A DNA stretch of 7,768 nt from Gammaproteobacteria bacterium (GTDB lineage: Bacteria; Pseudomonadota; Gammaproteobacteria; SZUA-152), in NCBI GenBank assembly GCA_024762755.1, contig JANTGX010000099.1, forward strand, positions 1 to 7,768, given 5' to 3'. The position numbers and the translations under genes are program-made. Below, one piece after another: positions 5,948 through 7,768 of the stretch. Under the pieces are notes generated by a model that was not told where the DNA came from, searched no databases, and saw only the letters and a list, made by a program, of their open reading frames with translations. Each line of letters begins with the position of its first letter. Within the stretch, counting starts at the first letter, position 1.

Positions 5948-7342
5948 ATGAACAACCGCGTAGACAAACCCTGGGGCGGCCGCTTCAGCGAACCCACCGA
6001 CGCCTTCGTCGAGGCCTTCACCGCCTCGGTCACCTTCGACAAGCGCCTCTACGCGCACGACATTCAGGGCTCCATCGCCCACGCCACCATGCTGGCCAAG
6101 GTGGGCGTGCTCAGCGAGGAGGAACGCGCGGCCATCGTCGCCGGCCTGGAGGCCATCCAGGCGGAGATCGAGGCCGGCGAGTTCGTCTGGTCCATCGCCC
6201 GCGAAGACGTGCACATGAACATCGAGGCGCGCCTCATCGAGCGCATCGGCGAGGTGGGCAAGAAGCTGCACACCGGCCGCTCGCGCAACGATCAGGTGGC
6301 CACCGACATCCGCCTCTACCTGCGCGACGAACTGAGCGAGATCCTGCGCGAACTGAAACGCCTGGCCGGCGCCCTGGTGGACCTGGCCGAGCAGGAGGCC
6401 GACACCATCATGCCCGGCTTCACCCACCTGCAGACCGCCCAGCCGGTGACCTTCGGCCACCACCTGCTGGCCTGGTTCGAAATGCTCAAACGCGACCACG
6501 GCCGGCTCACGGACTGCGCCCGGCGCCTCAACGTGCTGCCCCTCGGCGCCGCCGCCCTGGCCGGCACCTCCTATCCCATCGACCGCGCCTACACCGCCCG
6601 TCTGCTGGGCTTCGACGCGGTGGCCGAGAACTCCCTCGACGCCGTCAGCGACCGCGACTTCGCCATCGAATTCTCGGCCGCCGCCGCGATCCTCATGATG
6701 CACCTGTCGCGGGCCTCCGAGGAGCTGGTGATCTGGGCCTCGGCACAGTTCGACTTCATCACCCTCGGCGACAGCTTCTGCACCGGCTCCTCCATCATGC
6801 CGCAGAAGAAGAACCCGGACGTGCCGGAGCTGATCCGCGGCAAGACCGGCCGCGTCAACGGCCACCTGATGGCCCTGCTCACCCTGATGAAGGGCCAGCC
6901 CCTGGCCTACAACAAGGACAACCAGGAGGACAAGGAGCCGCTGTTCGACACCGTCGACACCCTGCGTGCCTCGCTGCGGGTGTTTGCCGACATGATCCCC
7001 GCCATCAGCCCCAAGCGTGAACAGATGCGGGCCGCGGCGCGCAGCGGTTTCTCCACCGCCACCGACCTGGCCGACTACCTGGTGCGCAAGGGCGTGCCCT
7101 TCCGCGACGCCCACGAGGTGGTGGGCCGCGCCGTGGCCTTCGGGGTCAAGGAAGGGCGGGATCTGGCCGATATGAGTCTCGAGGAACTGCGCCAGTTCTC
7201 CACGCAGATCGAGGCCGACGTGTTCGACGTGCTGACCCTGGAAGGCTCGGTGGCGGCGCGCGACCACATCGGTGGCACCGCCCCGGCACAGGTCCGCGCC
7301 GCCGTGGGGCGGGCGCGTCAGTGGTTGACCGGCGGCAGCTGA
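5948..7342 (+). CDS. argH: Argininosuccinate lyase
   Basis: 464-residue cytoplasmic enzyme that splits argininosuccinate into arginine and fumarate, the last step of arginine biosynthesis. The length is normal for the family. It opens with the usual KPWGGRFSEPTD (residues 7-18). Substrate-binding and catalytic segments are in place: LHTGRSRNDQ (107-116), GFTHLQTAQP with H160, the superfamily signature GSSIMPQKKNP (280-290) with catalytic-loop serine S281/S282, and the LAYNKDNQEDKE block (319-330). The C-terminal domain (about 360-460) is complete, with SGFSTATDLADYLVRKG. No frameshift or lost key residue is seen. The ATG at 5948 gives the family's usual N-terminus; GGAC a few bases before it is only a weak ribosome site. 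It is divergent from algZ across 108 nt, as in Pseudomonas, and no other arginine gene is in the window. Confidence 0.98.
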   Translation: MNNRVDKPWGGRFSEPTDAFVEAFTASVTFDKRLYAHDIQGSIAHATMLAKVGVLSEEERAAIVAGLEAIQAEIEAGEFVWSIAREDVHMNIEARLIERIGEVGKKLHTGRSRNDQVATDIRLYLRDELSEILRELKRLAGALVDLAEQEADTIMPGFTHLQTAQPVTFGHHLLAWFEMLKRDHGRLTDCARRLNVLPLGAAALAGTSYPIDRAYTARLLGFDAVAENSLDAVSDRDFAIEFSAAAAILMMHLSRASEELVIWASAQFDFITLGDSFCTGSSIMPQKKNPDVPELIRGKTGRVNGHLMALLTLMKGQPLAYNKDNQEDKEPLFDTVDTLRASLRVFADMIPAISPKREQMRAAARSGFSTATDLADYLVRKGVPFRDAHEVVGRAVAFGVKEGRDLADMSLEELRQFSTQIEADVFDVLTLEGSVAARDHIGGTAPAQVRAAVGRARQWLTGGS

Positions 7343-7365
7343 ACCCCCGCGTCCCGCCCCCGGTC

Positions 7366-7394
7366 ATACACCCTGGAATGGACGTACAGGGTAT
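7366..7394. repeat. Imperfect inverted repeat after argH
   Basis: ATACACCCTG (7366-7375) and CAGGGTAT (7387-7394) pair over CCCTG/CAGGG and ATAC/GTAT, with one bulged A and an 11-nt loop. It lies between the argH stop and the lipoprotein start. No T-tract follows, so it could be a Rho-type 3' end hairpin for argH or a dyad operator for the downstream gene; the sequence does not decide. Confidence 0.35.
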
Positions 7395-7403
7395 CTAGAA
7401 GAA

Positions 7404-7410
7404 AGAGGGA
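7404..7410 (+). promoter_or_regulatory. Ribosome binding site deciding the GTG start at 7417
   Basis: AGAGGGA, a purine-rich Shine-Dalgarno-like match, ends 6 nt before the GTG at 7417. It is among the better ribosome sites in the window and supports GTG as the start of the lipoprotein gene, in a position that also gives a proper lipoprotein signal peptide. Confidence 0.6.
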
Positions 7411-7416
7411 ATTTCC

Positions 7417-7768
7417 GTGGCAGGACCGACAACCGACCGACGCTACAGCTTCTTCGCCGCCGGCCTGTGCCTGCTGCTGCTCTCCGCCTGCGGCGGTTCC
7501 GGCCATGCCCCAGCGCCGGCGCCCCCCTCCACCAAGCCGCCGGCCGCCAGCCTCGAGCGCCTCGAGATCGGCCCCGCCGCGCCCCGCATCGCCGCCGGCA
7601 CCAGTCTCGACCTGCAGGCCACCGGCCTGTACGACGACGGCAGCCGGCAGACCCTGAGTGGGGGCGTCACCTGGCAGAGCGACGCCCCCAGCGTGGCCAG
7701 CGTGGCCGACGACGGCCGGGTCACCGGCCTCGGCACCGGGCAGAGCCGGATCAGCGCCAGCCTCGACG
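7417..7768 (+). CDS. Lipoprotein with bacterial Ig-like (Big_2) domain, N-terminal fragment
   Basis: The first 117 codons of a gene that continues past the right edge. Residues 1-24 form a lipoprotein signal peptide: basic DRR at 7-9, a hydrophobic core, and lipobox LSAC with the lipidated cysteine at 25. Glycine at the next position does not suggest inner-membrane retention, so an outer-membrane anchor is likely. A Pro/Ala-rich spacer (about 26-45) leads to a Big_2-type fold from about 46: LYDDGSRQTL, VTWQSDAPSVASV and DGRVTGLGTGQSRISA, the usual W-S-D, VA-V, G-V-G and I-A pattern. Such domains are often repeated in long surface proteins involved in adhesion or matrix structure, but the rest is unseen and no specific role can be given. 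It starts 74 nt after argH and may have its own promoter, which I could not identify. Confidence 0.85.
   Translation, partial: MAGPTTDRRYSFFAAGLCLLLLSACGGSGHAPAPAPPSTKPPAASLERLEIGPAAPRIAAGTSLDLQATGLYDDGSRQTLSGGVTWQSDAPSVASVADDGRVTGLGTGQSRISASLD

Noticed and set aside
5912..7267. 451-codon minus-strand open frame covering almost all of argH
   Set aside because: Long because stop codons are rare opposite G/C-ending codons; the composition is biased and argH is unmistakable on the plus strand.
7325..7330. TTGACC as a -35 element for the lipoprotein gene
   Set aside because: No TATAAT-like hexamer lies 16-18 bp downstream (the region is CCCGCGTCCC), and it is inside the argH coding end.

Overview
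The window is high-GC DNA, densely coding, with strong third-position G/C preference. The arrangement argH divergent from an algZ-algR (fimS-algR) two-component pair is known from Pseudomonas and relatives, so the source is most likely a gammaproteobacterium. The very high GC and the mix of proteins would fit a Chromatiales/Ectothiorhodospiraceae-like or other environmental lineage, but the genus cannot be decided from this window.

Layout from left to right: (1) the 3' end of an NAD(P)-dependent succinate-semialdehyde-type aldehyde dehydrogenase, entering from the left edge; (2) a 45-nt gap, then a 1029-residue membrane-anchored HAMP-GAF-PAS-GGDEF-EAL cyclic-di-GMP protein; (3) 30 nt further on, an exported thioredoxin-fold protein with a CHYC active site, probably in the same transcription unit; (4) a short convergent spacer with a GC-rich hairpin; (5) on the minus strand, algR (LytTR response regulator) and algZ (HisKA-like, His_kinase family sensor), overlapping by ATGA and so translationally coupled; (6) a 108-nt divergent intergenic region with a candidate -10 element and a pair of ACCAAC direct repeats that could be a LytTR-type operator; (7) argH, complete and apparently intact; (8) a 74-nt spacer with an imperfect inverted repeat; (9) the 5' part of a lipoprotein with a bacterial Ig-like (Big_2) domain, running off the right edge.

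Functionally, the middle of the window holds two signalling modules facing each other: a c-di-GMP turnover protein with a periplasmic thiol protein on the plus strand, and the AlgZ/AlgR pair on the minus strand. In Pseudomonas, AlgR affects alginate, type IV pili and c-di-GMP-linked behaviours, so a link is conceivable, but adjacency here is the only evidence. argH is a housekeeping arginine-biosynthesis gene that shares the divergent control region with algZ.

I see no mobile element, CRISPR array, tRNA, rRNA or clear foreign-DNA island. Most of this is an ordinary chromosomal region. The points most worth checking are the substituted EAL-domain residue, the putative LytTR repeats, the absence of hemC after algR, and the pairing of the c-di-GMP gene with a thioredoxin-like gene.
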